The notes under the pieces were generated by a model. The model was not told the DNA's origin. It made no database searches and saw only the letters and a program-made list of their open reading frames with translations. This document shows, in pieces, positions 1-11,362 of a stretch of DNA of 64,000 nucleotides. The position numbers were made by a program, and so were the translations under genes. Every line of letters begins with the position of its first letter. Position 1 is the first letter of the stretch. Source of the stretch: Tolypocladium sp. Sup5 PDA-1 (Eukaryota; Ascomycota; Sordariomycetes; Hypocreales; Ophiocordycipitaceae); NCBI GenBank assembly GCA_000750105.3, contig JPHH03000030.1, forward strand, positions 124,001 through 188,000, written 5' to 3'.

Positions 1-1450
1 TAAAGGCGCAGAGAATGCCGAAGTGGTTTACATACTACTTCTGAATAGATCCTAGCCGTTCATCTGAAAGAGAGGCGTATGGACTGATATGCCTACTGGA
101 CGAATAGCAAAAGCGGCATTCTGGTGACGTCTGCGCTGAGAAGAGCAAAGAAATCTTTACACCAATCGAGATATTTGGTAATATAAACCGCCCCCTACAT
201 CACTTGAAGTAATTTGTGTCTGTACCCACATCTTGACCATTCCAACCCATCTTGCTTCAGCACTTACTTTGTCGAAGATTGTAGCTCCCCTGACTATTGG
301 CTGAGATGATGTATGACTGCCGATCTAGGAACAATAAATCCTCGTGAAATACGTGATTATCGACGTTAAAAAGCTGTCCCGTTGTGAAAGATAGCATGCT
401 ACGCTGCGTCGTTTGATAGTCATTGTGTAGGGAAGCAATGGCTCTTGTGTGGCATACCGAGTTAGAGAGACTGCACCGCAATAAGTAGTAGCCCGTACCC
501 TGCCATATTGCTCATCTTTGGCCACTAAAGGCTCACGCTGGCAAAGCTCCGTAATGCTAGCAGCCAAAGTCTCAGCAAGCCCCTGAGATTCTGCCTCTCG
601 TCCACAGCGCATATGATATAGTGATAGTATCCCGAGAGCCTGCATATTGAGAGGGCTAGTAAATGGTCCACTGTCTTGAATGATTGCCACAGCCTTCTAA
701 AAAGAGGTTTGTCCCAAACCAGTCGTCGTTGTTCTCGTAGACCAGCCGAGTTATTAATGCGAGAACTGCGTGCATCAAAGCTGACGAACAAATCCAGTCT
801 GACCCGCAGTGGTAGTCTTGCAAAAATAAGTCCCGGCATAGAAGACAAACTGGCTGGTAGTCTCAGATAAGAAACCATCAAACAGGTGGGGTATGTGTGC
901 GATTGTCCACCTTGTTCGCGTCCATGTATCCACATTTGACCAGGATGTATAGGCGTCGAGTGGAAGCGGTGGGAGAGACAATATAGTCGACTGTTCCGGT
1001 GATTTGGCAAGTAAGTGGTAGTCGCTGAATGTAGGACGACAAAACCTTCACGAGTGCAGTTGGTCGAAACAAGGTAGATCCACAGATCCCTCGATCGTTG
1101 TGATGGTAGACTCTGCGTGAGATGCTTGTCGTAATATGACATGTAATATGACATTTTGTGACATGCTAGTGTTGCTATCAGCGTCTTCCTTGGCTCCTTG
1201 ACGGTTGTCCTCCTTTTACCAATGCCTGACGCTTGGTATTGCACGCATCAAGATCTTGACCTGGCGCGAGAGCCCTGAGTAGTTTGTCTTTGTTCGCCCA
1301 CAGTATTCTTCATTCGCTTTACTTCGGCTCGCAGTTCGTCTTTTAATTCCCATCGGTTGCGGTCGTACTCACACGCTTCACCAGCTTCGTCGATCTTCGA
1401 CAAGGGGTATTGCCATCATACTACAGTGGGGGCGTCAGTGCGCTGGAGAG
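1..1450 (-). pseudogene. Decayed Zn2Cys6 fungal transcription factor gene
   Basis: I see pieces of one regulator gene scattered over frames of the minus strand. Near 1346-1376 is the end of a zinc-cluster linker (ACEYDRNRWELKDELRAEV), preceded by YDGNTPC in another frame. Around 690-850 comes the regulatory middle domain (CGSDWICSSALMHAV), and at 480-690 the stretch MQALGILSLYHMRCGREAE. A good intron (GTATGC to GTAG, about 400-458) joins AVSLTR to MLSFTTGQLFN, and a GTAAGT donor follows near 265, so the gene probably ran past base 1. Two single-base frameshifts (near 808 and near 707) and another inside the zinc cluster break it. Such proteins normally activate pathway genes in the nucleus. 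The family call is firm; pseudogene status depends on the base calls. Sequencing error is the alternative. Confidence 0.62.
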
Positions 1451-2355
1451 AATGTACTGCTGGCATGCCTAGTTCAAGGCTTTTGTGGCAGTATTTTTTC
1501 TGTTCCTTTTGTGAAGATGCACTTGGGGAGCACCACCTTTGCTCGCTTCTTACAGCAGCGTTGGCAAGCTGTTCGTATCTGGACTCGACGTTGCATGTTC
1601 TCTCCGCTGCCAGGGTAACTGGAGAGCAGATCAAATAGCACTCGTATGTGCTCAAGGCGCGTTACAGTACTGAAATATTTTATGTCTCGAGTGCCAGGCA
1701 GAGTTGTCCTTCCAGCTTTAGTTGCATCCGGGGATGACATAATTACCTTTGTTCTGGCGTGTGACGTGTGTTTACTGAGTCTTCAGGCCCGTGTTACGCC
1801 TCCAGGCAGCAGCACGCCGTGCGACACTATTGTGCACTGTACCAAGCCACCTTGATCCTAACGGCTTAGGACGTTGCGGGAACTTCCGAGGGCGATTGCG
1901 TTCACATGCAGTGCGGCTCTTCGCGGTACACGGCTGCTCGAGACGACCCCAAGGCGTCCCGCGCTTGGACAGGGGCATCTGCAGGCAGGAGCGGGGCTCC
2001 TCCGTCGACTTGTGTGGCCAATTAGCGGTTGTATATGGCGTTGCGGTGGCATCGCCTGGCAGCCGTTTTCGAACAGCTGGCGAAACCACCAGGGAAAGAG
2101 GAGAAGAGACGAAGACTGCAAGTCGACGGGGCATGATGGAGGTCGGTTTATGGTGGCAAGGGCGCCTTGCCTGATAGGGGATGCCACTATTCCCGGTGGG
2201 TGGAACAGCGTATTATTCCAGACTACGGAGTACACAATTGACGTGGTTCTCGAGCCTCAGCCCCTGCCACGCATCCTTGTCGTTTCTGGCGCATTAGCTA
2301 CAAAAGGCAAGGCTTTCCTGCTACTGCACTGCTGACCGATAACACTTCTAATTCA
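1451..2355. other. Intergenic, no supported gene
   Basis: About 0.9 kb between the decayed regulator and the HET gene. Several overlapping open frames on both strands around 1770-2340 come from GC-rich sequence. None shows a recognisable motif or good splice sites. It presumably holds the divergent upstream regions of both neighbours. Confidence 0.4.
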
Positions 2356-4372
2356 ATGCATCGTGCGACTTCAATGGAAACCCGACACCCAAGACATCTT
2401 TGTTCGATCTGCCACAGTATTTTGTGTTCCAAAGGCTCTGCGGCGTCAACAGATTGGATCAAGGCATCTACACAAACGTTCGAGATATTTCGAAATGCCG
2501 TCGAGGACCACTGTGTCATCTGCTCCATTGTATGGAATCTGAGCCACCTTTACCGACACGTCTGGTCAGATTCGCCGCAGCTATGGCAGCCCATGAACTT
2601 CCGGCCCTACAAAGACCACAGCGAAGACAACGTCATTAAACTTCATATCCTGTACAACAACCCTGTCAATGGGAGCACTGCCGAGGCTAAATTCCGCCTG
2701 ATCCCTACCAATGGTGGGTTGCTGCTTGGTCGTCATTGTGCAGCCTCAGAAAGATTTGCTTACACCTTATTGTAATTTAGACGTGGAATTTAAAGAACAT
2801 TTGAAGTTTCCGGACATCGCAGCCAAAGTCCCTCGAGAAGATACTTTGAGGGTAGGACAGAGTTGGCTTGCCGACTGCCTTGCCTCTCACCGTCAATGTC
2901 ACCAGCTACGTCCGTCGACTTATAAACGGCACCCAAGTCGGCTTCTTGATGTTGGAGGTGAAGGCTGCACCAGTTGGAAGCTCTGCGTGGTCTCTGAAGA
3001 CGGCATTTTGTCACCACCGGCGGAATACTTGACTCTCAGCTATCGATGGGGACCGAATCCGAGGATCGTTCTCCTTTCATCCAATATCGCGAGTCTCCGA
3101 CTCGGAAGCCCGATATGCGATCTTCCTATTCTATTCCAGGATGTTATTGCAATTGCTCGGTACTTTTCGATTCGATACATATGGATCGATGCACTGTGCA
3201 TTATTCAAGATTCCAAAGAGGATTGGGAAGTGGAGGCCCCTACCATGCAGCGTGTGTATTCGAACTCTGCTTGCACTATCGCGGCTTCTGCATCTCGATC
3301 GCCAGAAGGTAGTCTATTCCGCGATAGGAATTTGAATGAGATCCAACCCGGCTTGGTAGAGACCTCGCTGTTCTCTGCTGAGCCAGCTCTTCATTACATT
3401 TTCGACAAAACTTATTGGGACCGGCAGATGCTCGATGGTCCACTACACAATCGAGGCTGGGTCTTTCAGGAACGGTTCCTGTCACCACGGGTCCTCTATT
3501 TTGCGAAACATCAACTCTTTTGGGAATGTCTCGCGGAGCACAAATGCGAGGTGTTTCCACGTGGTATTCCGACTCATCACTCCGACAAGAGGGACTTGCT
3601 CTTGGAAAAGATTTCAAGAGCCAACTCTGAATCGCTGGAGAGAATGAGGTTCGGGCCTTTCAGTCTCTGGAACGACCTTATCAAACAGTACTCTCACTGT
3701 GATCTATCAAATCCTTCTGATAAGCTTCCCGCCGTAGCGGGTATTGCAAAGTTCTTCAAGCAGATAACCGGTGATGAATACCTTGCCGGATTATGGAAGT
3801 CTTGCTTCCTTGCTATGATGGACTGGAGGGTGCATGACCCTAAGCCTCGCCAGTCTCTGGGATATCGAGCGCCGTCTTGGTCGTGGGCCTCGGTGGATGG
3901 CCCAGTTCGTCCATGGGGATTCTCCACTAGCACAGAGTTTCTTGTGGAGCTTGTGAACACCGAGTTAAATACTCGGACACCAGATGAGATGTCCACGATT
4001 ATTGATGGCTATGTTACTCTCAGAGGCCGGCTCGTACCGGTGGTTTGCCAGCTCGTCGATCAACATATCACTACGTTCAAACACATTACTTTCCCTGCTG
4101 AGCCTGAGTTCTCAGTCCAGGTTTATCCAGACACTTCAGATATTGGTTTGAGAGAAGGAAGCAGTATTTCCTATATGCCGCTCAAACTGGACTACACTTG
4201 GGACCAGAATGGTAGAAAGCGCCCCTACGTACTTTGTCTAATGCTGGAGCAGCTGCCTGCGGCACGAAGTTCTCAAGTTCAATTCCGTCGACTAGGTCAC
4301 TTTGTTTTTTATGAGAGAGATAAAAACGACCCGTTTTTCGCCGGGGTTCAATTGACATTTAGCATCGTTTAG
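2356..4372 (+). CDS. HET-domain (heterokaryon incompatibility) protein
   Basis: Two exons encode about 649 aa. The intron is 2714-2780 (GTGGGT donor, branch-like GCTTAC, TTTAG acceptor); a second donor at 2729 would also keep the frame. The N-terminus has CxxC pairs (CSICHS near residue 17 and CVIC near 55), usual for this family. The HET core follows: YLTLSYRWG near 205, the conserved WIDALCIIQDS block near 253, then YSNSACTIAASAS, and RGWVFQERFLSPRVLYF further on. HET proteins take part in non-self recognition and programmed cell death when unlike hyphae fuse; partners cannot be read from sequence. It has no close functional neighbours. HET genes are common in accessory, repeat-bordered regions like this one. 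Assignment is secure at family level. Confidence 0.9.
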
Positions 4373-5250
4373 AGCTCAGACAATGATACACGTGTTACTT
4401 CACTACGTACCACAGAGCCGAGCGCCTTTGCCAAACTTGGAATACGTGAGCCTTTAGCCTTCGAAGCATGTTTGCGTGTGATCACACCAGCTCTCTATTT
4501 ACTTGGAACCAATATTTACTTCCTATATCTTGGCAGACTAGAATTATTGTGGCACCCTCTTGTCGGTCGATCTACAAGTTGTCGCGTTATGCGGTTATAA
4601 TTCTTTTCCTTCTTGGGCACCCTGGCACGGATTGGGCTGACTGAATTAACGCTTTATTCGGATGCGCCTATTATATTCAGTACTATCTAGGCCAACTTTA
4701 CGGGAAGCTTTATTATAGGTTTCCTTTCTAAAGACTGAATGCTATTTCGCTATAAATAGGGGATACTAATATACTACCAGGAACTTGAACGAGCCAAGAA
4801 TAATTATAACGAGGAAAGCGGCTCAGGGACTAGAGTAATAACCGTCGACCTTACCGCGGCAAAGAAGGCACATTTAGCAACCAAAAAGACAATTCCGCTC
4901 TATATTAGCCTTGCCACGGGGTTCTACGGAAGCCTTATAAGCTTCTCGATATTTACCAAAGACGTATTTCTAGCATTATTAAATAATATAGCTATACCTA
5001 GGTTCGGGGATGAATGGAGGATAGTATTTTATTGCATTACGCTTAAAAATTAAAATAATCCGCATTTACCATTAGTAAGATTTACATAGTAAAGGGCCGG
5101 CAAAAGCCAAACATTGCGCAATTTGTACCAGAACCTATTCGAAAACGGCAGATAGCTTAACTCGCTTATCTTTATAGGGTACTACGTTTAATAACGGCCG
5201 TTGCGCCCTATTGCTAACTAAGCCTTAACTGTCGAGGGTACGGCTGTGTG
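4373..5250. other. AT-rich gene-free stretch, RIP-like decay
   Basis: From about 4500 the sequence turns AT-rich, rich in TA steps and stop codons in all frames, with no supported gene. The texture matches repeat DNA decayed by RIP, milder than at the right end of the window. It grades into the repeat copy at 5250-5700. I could not name the original element. Confidence 0.5.
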
Positions 5251-5710
5251 ACGGTTTGGGTTCCCAAGGGATAAACCGGAGGTTTATGTTGGCAGGTAGG
5301 TCAGGGCGTAGCCGTTGAATGGTCTTGTCACGATGGTGATAGTGTCGGATAGACCGGTTGACGAGGCAGGCCCGGGAGACCCGGCCGGACTGGCCGACCC
5401 GGGAGACCCGGCCGGACCGGCCGACCCGGAAGATCCGGCCGACTCGGAAACCTCCTTTGGCAGCAATGTTACATTGATGACTCATGGATAGGGGTTACAA
5501 GCTGTAGCTGCAAGGATAAGAGGAATCCTTTTTCCTGCCCCTTTGAGCAGCTGAAAGAGTCATAGAAGTCATATCAATTGATCACGCATTTAACGGGATT
5601 CGGGTCACGCTCATAGCGATAGATAGATCGACTGTCCCGGACGGTAGATCGTAACCAAGAATGTTATGGTGAGTAACAATAAGTATTGAAAGCTGGCGAG
5701 GTATCTATGC
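5250..5710 (+). repeat. Dispersed repeat, left copy (little RIP)
   Basis: The two ends of this segment (5255-5345 and 5610-5700) match 56500-56690 in the same orientation. Shared landmarks are AAGGGATAAACCGG, a GTCAGGGCGTAG-like stretch and GATCGA..TCCCGGA..GTAGAT. Differences are almost all C here to T there, or G to A. This copy therefore looks closer to the ancestor and the right copy is RIP-mutated. The middle (about 5345-5610), including a GC-rich tandem block, is missing from the right copy. It is probably a piece of a transposable element, but no coding part identifies the class. Confidence 0.6.
5365..5448. repeat. GC-rich imperfect tandem repeat
   Basis: About 2.5 copies of a roughly 30-bp unit built from CCCGGGAGA, CCCGGCCGGAC and TGGCCGAC. 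Read on the minus strand it would give a Gly/Ser/Ala/Pro-rich collagen-like peptide, but without surrounding gene signals. It lies inside the left copy of the dispersed repeat. Confidence 0.6.
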
Positions 5711-7214
5711 TATGGTGAGGAAATTGGGGGGTCCTATATACTGGCCGTGATCCCTTGGATCACCGAGGATCGCTTGGATCATCTCCATGATCCTGTCGCG
5801 ACCGATGAGCCGGATCGCATGGGCTCACCTGGATCATCTACATGATCCTGGTGATCCTGTCGCTCCTGCGCCCATTGGTCCGTCGTGCCGACCATTGTTC
5901 CGTGCAGCCCGCATTAGCGCCTGCACAGCCGGCCCATCCCGCGGCCCGTCAGCCTGGGTCGTAACAGGCTGCCTCCCCTAGACTGCTGTGACCCCGTCTT
6001 TTAGGCTGTTATTTAAAGGCTATTTTGCATATTTAGGGCTCCCTTTGCTACAGCCACTAGTTAATTATAACAGAAAGCACGTGAAAGAGCACTCTCAGAC
6101 CTTAGCTTATAGGCTTCTCTTTCCCTAAGTCTAGCACATACGACCAGCAGGAGAAATCAGGATCCCGTCTGATCTCCATGCTGATAAACCTGCGAGCGGC
6201 AGATTAGTAGCTGGATCGGTGACGACCAGCGAACACCGGCTGTCGTATGTTTCCTTTTGCGTCGTCCAACTTTGTTTTTGCAATTCTTTTTACTTTGTTA
6301 ACATCTGTTGCGAGGATTCGATCAAGGTGATGTCAATGAGAACTTTGTGGCATAATGGCCAGAAGTGTTTGTAGTCTCGGTTACGTACATGGGCATTGCT
6401 TCATGAACGGTATGTGGACTTATTAGCGTGGCTTACTTCAAGGCTGAATTTAAGTCTGTCGAGAATATTTCATGGATGTCAGTTGAGCTGGTTGAAAAAA
6501 ATGAAGCAATCAAGGCCTTATAGGGATGTCTTGTACCGCGACGGCAAATGCTAGGAATGCAGGTGTGTACGTATGTACTTTGGATGAAACTTCAAGACAG
6601 GATTGCTCATCCCTGCTTAGACTCATATCACTTGGAATTTTTACCAATGCTACAATGTGTTGCTTCGTTAAAAAAAAAAAGGGAAGTGTGCTGCTCTTAC
6701 ACCGCATGCCTCCCGGCAGAGGCGACATGGAACTCAAGGAAACACGACACGCTTCTCGCAGAGTTGACTTCATGTTGGAGTAAAGTCAAGCTTAGCGTGC
6801 ACAACATGGTAGTAGCCTCGCTTCCCGCCGGGGACCTTGATTCCACTCGCGCCTTTCGTCATGGAAGCCCTCCCTACCTTGCCAAATTGTGCTCCGAAAC
6901 AACAATACCAACGGGCAAACCCAGGTGCGTACATGTTGTCAGGCAGCGGTTCAATAAGCCAATCACTGTCAATGGGTCTCCAGATTTGGGCCCTCGGGGA
7001 CTCTGGTGGCTCTTGCGCCGGGTGTTTGCCTCCCCGCATGCTATTCAGCGCTGCATTGTCGAGGGAAAGAGCGCACGCATTGGCCATACATAAACCCCTT
7101 GGCGATGGCCTATATGTCCGTCTAGTGAATGTTGAATATAAATACGACGGTGTATCTAGGCTGGAGGTGCTCACGTACGGAGCCAAGACGAGCCTCTTCG
7201 TGTCACCTTTCGCC
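5711..7214. other. Intergenic, no supported gene; GATC-rich cluster near its start
   Basis: Mostly unremarkable non-coding sequence. Between about 5749 and 5849 the word GATC recurs about nine times as TGATCC and GGATCA/GGATCG variants. The tail (about 6800-7214) is the upstream region of the secreted-protein gene. Open frames overlapping its 5' side show no family features. Confidence 0.4.
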
Positions 7215-7932
7215 ATGTTATCCATTATTCTATATAGTCTCCTTGTGGTTGCACGTGTCCGCGCCGCTCTGGCCCAGTCCATCGCCAACGAGGACGTCCG
7301 CGGCATACCCGGCGCAGAGCTGGTTCCGCTCGAATGGGATGTCCAGGCCGTCCCAGACGGGCCGACGTTGACGCTCAGCGGCACGGTTCAGGAGGTTCGC
7401 CGGCAGCTCTTGGAGATGAACCCAAGCTACGAGGCGGACTTCAACGCGACCGGCCTCGCCGCGCGCGATGCCGATACGGGGCGGCAGCAGGCCGAGAAGC
7501 GGACCGACTTCCGCGGCTGCGCGACTACCTGCAACAAGTATAGATGGCATGAGATCACGACGCAAGGATACAAGGAGGCCCTCGAATATCTCGACAAACT
7601 TGGGGGGCAGCCGCGGTTGCAGCCCGGCCCGCGTGTTTGCTCGCGTGTGAGCTGCTCCTGGGGCACGGCCGTGTTCGTTTGCAACGACGTAAGCCTGATA
7701 CCTTGCTGCTGCACCAGACGCCGGCGTATTTAACCGGGTATCGTTGTACTGACTTGACGTGATGCATAACAAGACCGACTCGGTCAAGACACTAACAAGC
7801 TGGAGTTCCGTTCGTGATGCCATAATCCACATCTACGATACCTGCTTTGAAAAGACCGACATATACTTGCAATTTGGCCAGGTCTTTCACCCCACGGACT
7901 GGAACGTCATTCTGCGGGACGCGAGCTGTTAG
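7215..7932 (+). CDS. Small secreted cysteine-containing protein (effector-like)
   Basis: Two exons (7215-7688 and 7774-7932) encode 210 aa. The intron has a GTAAGC donor, an ACTGAC branch and an AAG acceptor, and the frame closes exactly. The chosen ATG begins a signal peptide (hydrophobic about residues 3-20, ending in an Ala-rich stretch). The mature part carries CATTC near residue 100 and a block of the form GPRVCSRVSCSW..AVFVCND around 140-158. It ends with Cys as the last residue. The R-V-S-C-S...C-N-D block and a terminal Cys recur in fungal secreted proteins of about 200 aa with unknown function. It probably acts outside the cell with disulfide bonds. A role in host interaction is possible but not shown. 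Confidence 0.75.
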
Positions 7933-8286
7933 AAAGGGCATTCACGAGAGAGGCACTGTTGATGTCGGGAGTCGGGCTGTAAACATATATGACGCTGTTT
8001 TGCTCGAGTTGAGCCTTTTACATGACCCCTTTGTCGCGCACTTGCTGGTCATGCGTTGGAGGAATAGAGAAGAACAGCGCGGGTAGTTGCCAAGTTTATT
8101 GCCGCACATATTACATTGATGGCTTGGACACGGGAACTAAGCATCTCACTTCCATGCAGAGTATAGCGAGTGCCTCGTCAGATTCTCGTAGCATAACAGT
8201 CGCTGCGTCAATTACTCGTAGTCTTCGTGTCCTTGCGGCTCGGGTATTGTATGGTCCCTCGTATACATCAACGTCAAGGCGCACGC
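7933..8286. other. Short convergent intergenic gap
   Basis: About 350 bp between the 3' ends of the secreted-protein gene and the unknown gene on the opposite strand. It should hold both polyadenylation regions; nothing else is recognisable. Confidence 0.4.
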
Positions 8287-8459
8287 TCAAAACGTCTTCT
8301 CCCACGCCCCCCACCAGACGCCAATGTTGGCCGCCACCACCAGGTCCAGCATCTTCAGCCCGTCGTTGTAGATGATTAGCTTCCCGAGCTTGGCCCTCCG
8401 GCCGCGGTTGCCGCCGCCCGCCCGCTCGCTACCGACGTTGACCTCGAACGGCGAGACCA

Positions 8460-8492
<33 letters not shown>

Positions 8493-10080
8493 GGTGGCTG
8501 TCGCCGTGGTGGTTGGGATTGAGAAGCTTGCTGAAGTTGCCGCGCCACTGGTCCTTGGCGCTGCGTGCCTGTTCGCCAAGCAGCTCGGAGCTGGGCAGGT
8601 TGAAGCGCAGCTCGCTGACGGTGGTTGCGCCGGACCTGGGCGCGGCGCTGCCTTGGTCCGCGATCAGGGGGTTGTAAACAGCGGCCGCGCCGTCGTAGAG
8701 GGTGTGTCGGCACTGGACGCTCCGGCCGCCGGTGCCTGTCCGGAACTCGCATTTGCCGTCCCAGGGGCTCGTAAAGGTGTATCCCCGAGGCTTCATACCT
8801 TGGAGCTCTCCCGCCGGACTGTCGGACATGGCAGAGTCGACCGATGCGATGCTGTCGCTCCTGAGACGCGACCGCCCCGCCTGCTCCATGCGCTGGAACT
8901 TTTCCTTTAGATTTGCCGTCAAGCTCTTCGAGTATCCCATGGCGACCTGTCTCGAAAAGACGCCAATGTCGTTTCGGGGGGCAGGGTCTTCGGCTGCTGC
9001 TGACAGGGCGGCCTCGAGGCCAACCTCTGCGCTCTTCCTCGGCGGCATGCGGCGGAACTTGGCGTAGCCCGAAGTCTCGATCTCGACGTCAATGGGCGGG
9101 CTTGCTCCAGTCGGAGGAGGCTGATGCGCGAAAAGCTGTGCGCCAGGCTGGTCAATGGCCGTCGACGGGGCTTCGAGTTGTCGCGACGAGACCCTGCCCA
9201 CGTTCCACTGGTTCCCGGAGCCGGGATCGCGACGGATGAGAGTCAGCGTGAAGGGGGCGCCGGCAGAGGACGACGTTTGGCCGCGCTTCCTCGGCGACGG
9301 TGAGCGACGGTAACTCTGCTGGGCGATTCGGTCTCTCCACTGGTCAGTCGCAGGAGTACCCTCCTCCAGTACAGAGCAGTCCTGGGGCAAGGCCGGAAGA
9401 GTCTTTTCGGGGCTTGGCGGAGGCAGATCTGCCATGGGTCTGGGGGTCAACGGCTTGCGCGCCGGCATCGCCGTTTGGGGCCCAGGCAGTGGCCGCTGGG
9501 GCAACTCGGTCAGATCAGCAAGTCCCAGCCCAGAGTCGTTGGTCGGGTGGAACTGCAGCGGGGGAAGCGCCGAGTCGTCGCGCGAATTCACCGAGGCGCC
9601 GCGTTGCCTCGACGCAGTCTGTCCGTGATTCACAGCAAGCACCGGCGGTGGCTGGAGATGGTTTCCGCTGGAGAGGCTCTCCGGGGTCAGGGGTCGGATC
9701 GAGTCTGGCAGCGGCTTGCGCGGGATGGCCCTTGCGGACGCGCTGTCCTCGCTGGACCGCCACGGCTCGTCGGTCCTGACGGGCACGGGCGCGGACATGT
9801 CGGAGGAGGGCATCTCCAGGTGGACGTAGTAGAGCGAGGTGGCGACATCCTCGGCGGTGACGTTTTTGACCTGCGGCTTAAAGGGCGAGAGGATGATGTC
9901 TGCCGCAAGTCAGCGTCCAGTTCACCATGGCATGGACGGGGGCGGCTCCTTACCTCGTGTGCCGGGGACGCGGGAGATGTAGAGAACGAGGGGTTCTTGC
10001 CTGTCCTCACTGGGCTTCTCGGGGTACTGGGGCGGGTTCGCGGCGAGGGAGTTGAGGGAGGCGAGGGATCGCGCCTCCAT
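8287..10080 (-). CDS. Conserved fungal protein of unknown function, disordered
   Basis: Two exons (10080-9954 and 9899-8287) encode 579 aa. The 54-nt intron has a GTAAGG donor and GGCAG acceptor and joins VPGTR to DIILSPFKPQ. The start MEARSLASLNSLAANPP was chosen because conserved-looking protein begins there; the open frame extends further without a better ATG. The N-terminal block (PLVLYISRVPGTR, then EDVATSLYYVHLE) looks folded. It is followed by a long Pro/Ser-rich disordered middle with basic patches (SPSPRKRG). A conserved C-terminal part contains GYTFTSPWDGKCEF, VSELRFNLPSS, an Asp/His-rich acidic run and a final WWGAWEKTF. I recognise no enzyme motif. It probably has a cytoplasmic or nuclear role general to these fungi, and no context link to the metabolite genes. 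Confidence 0.75.
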
Positions 10081-11362
10081 GTTGGCGGTGGAGATGGAGT
10101 CTATCAAATGCAAACCGGTCTCGCTTGCGCCGAAATGCGTCGACAAAGAAGAAGAATAAGAATGAGAGAACGGGGGCTGACTCTGGCGCCGGGAGTCTCG
10201 CGACGCGCACGCCCTGGAGGGATGGTGTTGAGGGGGGACGTCGGCAGTCGAGGTGCGACGTTGGTGGGCGGCAACGTCACTGGCCCACTGTAAAGAGTGA
10301 GAGGCGCCGATCAAACCGGCAGCCGGGATGCGCTGACGCAGGACAGGCGGTTGAGCCGAGATGGTGGAGGAGGAGTACCTATGTACGTACGGAGTATTAG
10401 TGCTCGACATGAGCCTGATCAGCATCAACATTCGCAAATGACCGATGGACCCTCGCTTTGACCGGCGAGACGGGACGAAGCGCAGCTCGGCTGCAAGGCA
10501 AGGCACGGCAAGATACGAATACACGAGCCTTCGCCTCAATGGCATGGCAAAAGCACAACGTCAGCGGGCTGGGGCTGTGCCACGATGGCGGCGTTTTTCT
10601 CCTGGCACGACCTGCGGTGCCGCTTCTTCCGCCGACGGCCGCTCGTCTGCGCCGCGCGATGCTGTTCTCGGGAGGCATCGAGTCTGCATAAATGGCATCT
10701 TGGCAGCGTTGGCATCCAATGTCGGCAGTTGTTGTTGTCGTCGTCGTCATCGCCATCGCCATGGCTCTGAGATTTGCTGGTGATGCTTCCCGTGGCAGAT
10801 GAGATGGCGGGGCCCAGCGGTCGGTGGCTGTTTTTAGCGGGCGCTCGGCGTTGGCGATGTGGCACAGCGGGTACAGGGGGGGGACCCTGATCGACGGCCA
10901 CTGGAGGCTGGAGATGGGATGGCACCTCGACTGCAAAGCGACGTCGCTATTAACGGCATGGATCGCTAATAATAACCGCGCCTGGGCAATTCATGCTGCC
11001 AAGAGTCGCGGTGCCGTTGCGGTGCCGGACAAGCGCGTATCCTTGTTGCGTGCGACTCGAGCTGCCCTGCCAAGTGCTTGGGGCCGGCCTGGGCCCTATT
11101 CACCGGGCCGCGGCCCTCGGAGACGCCCTGTTGAGCCTTGCAGGTTTCCACTGACGACGAGTGTCTGGCGGGTCTGGCAACTGTCAAGTGGGGGGGGAGA
11201 AACAAACGTCTTTGTCACGTCGCCAAACTTCGGATCGTGGTGGGATGGAATAGTCATATTGCAATGTACGGATACATCTATTGGGAATCTCAAACTCTAC
11301 ACTCTACAACTGCCCTCGCCGGCCCTCCCTTGTAGTAGAACCGGCGGCGACATGTGCCCCCC
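10081..11362. promoter_or_regulatory. Upstream region of the unknown gene and 3' flank of the ABC gene
   Basis: About 1.3 kb without a supported gene. It includes a GTC/GCC-type triplet run near 10735-10762 and GC-rich sequence that gives long chance frames on both strands. It should contain the promoter of the minus-strand gene starting at 10080 and the terminator of the transporter ending at 11363. No specific sites could be called. Confidence 0.35.

Noticed and set aside
1772..2335. Several 120-150 aa open frames on both strands
   Set aside because: They overlap in opposite directions, arise from GC-rich sequence, and show no motif, signal peptide or splice logic.
8429..9779. Long plus-strand and alternative-frame ORFs over the disordered unknown gene
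   Set aside because: They mirror a GC-biased real coding region on the minus strand. Peptides are Arg/Pro low-complexity.
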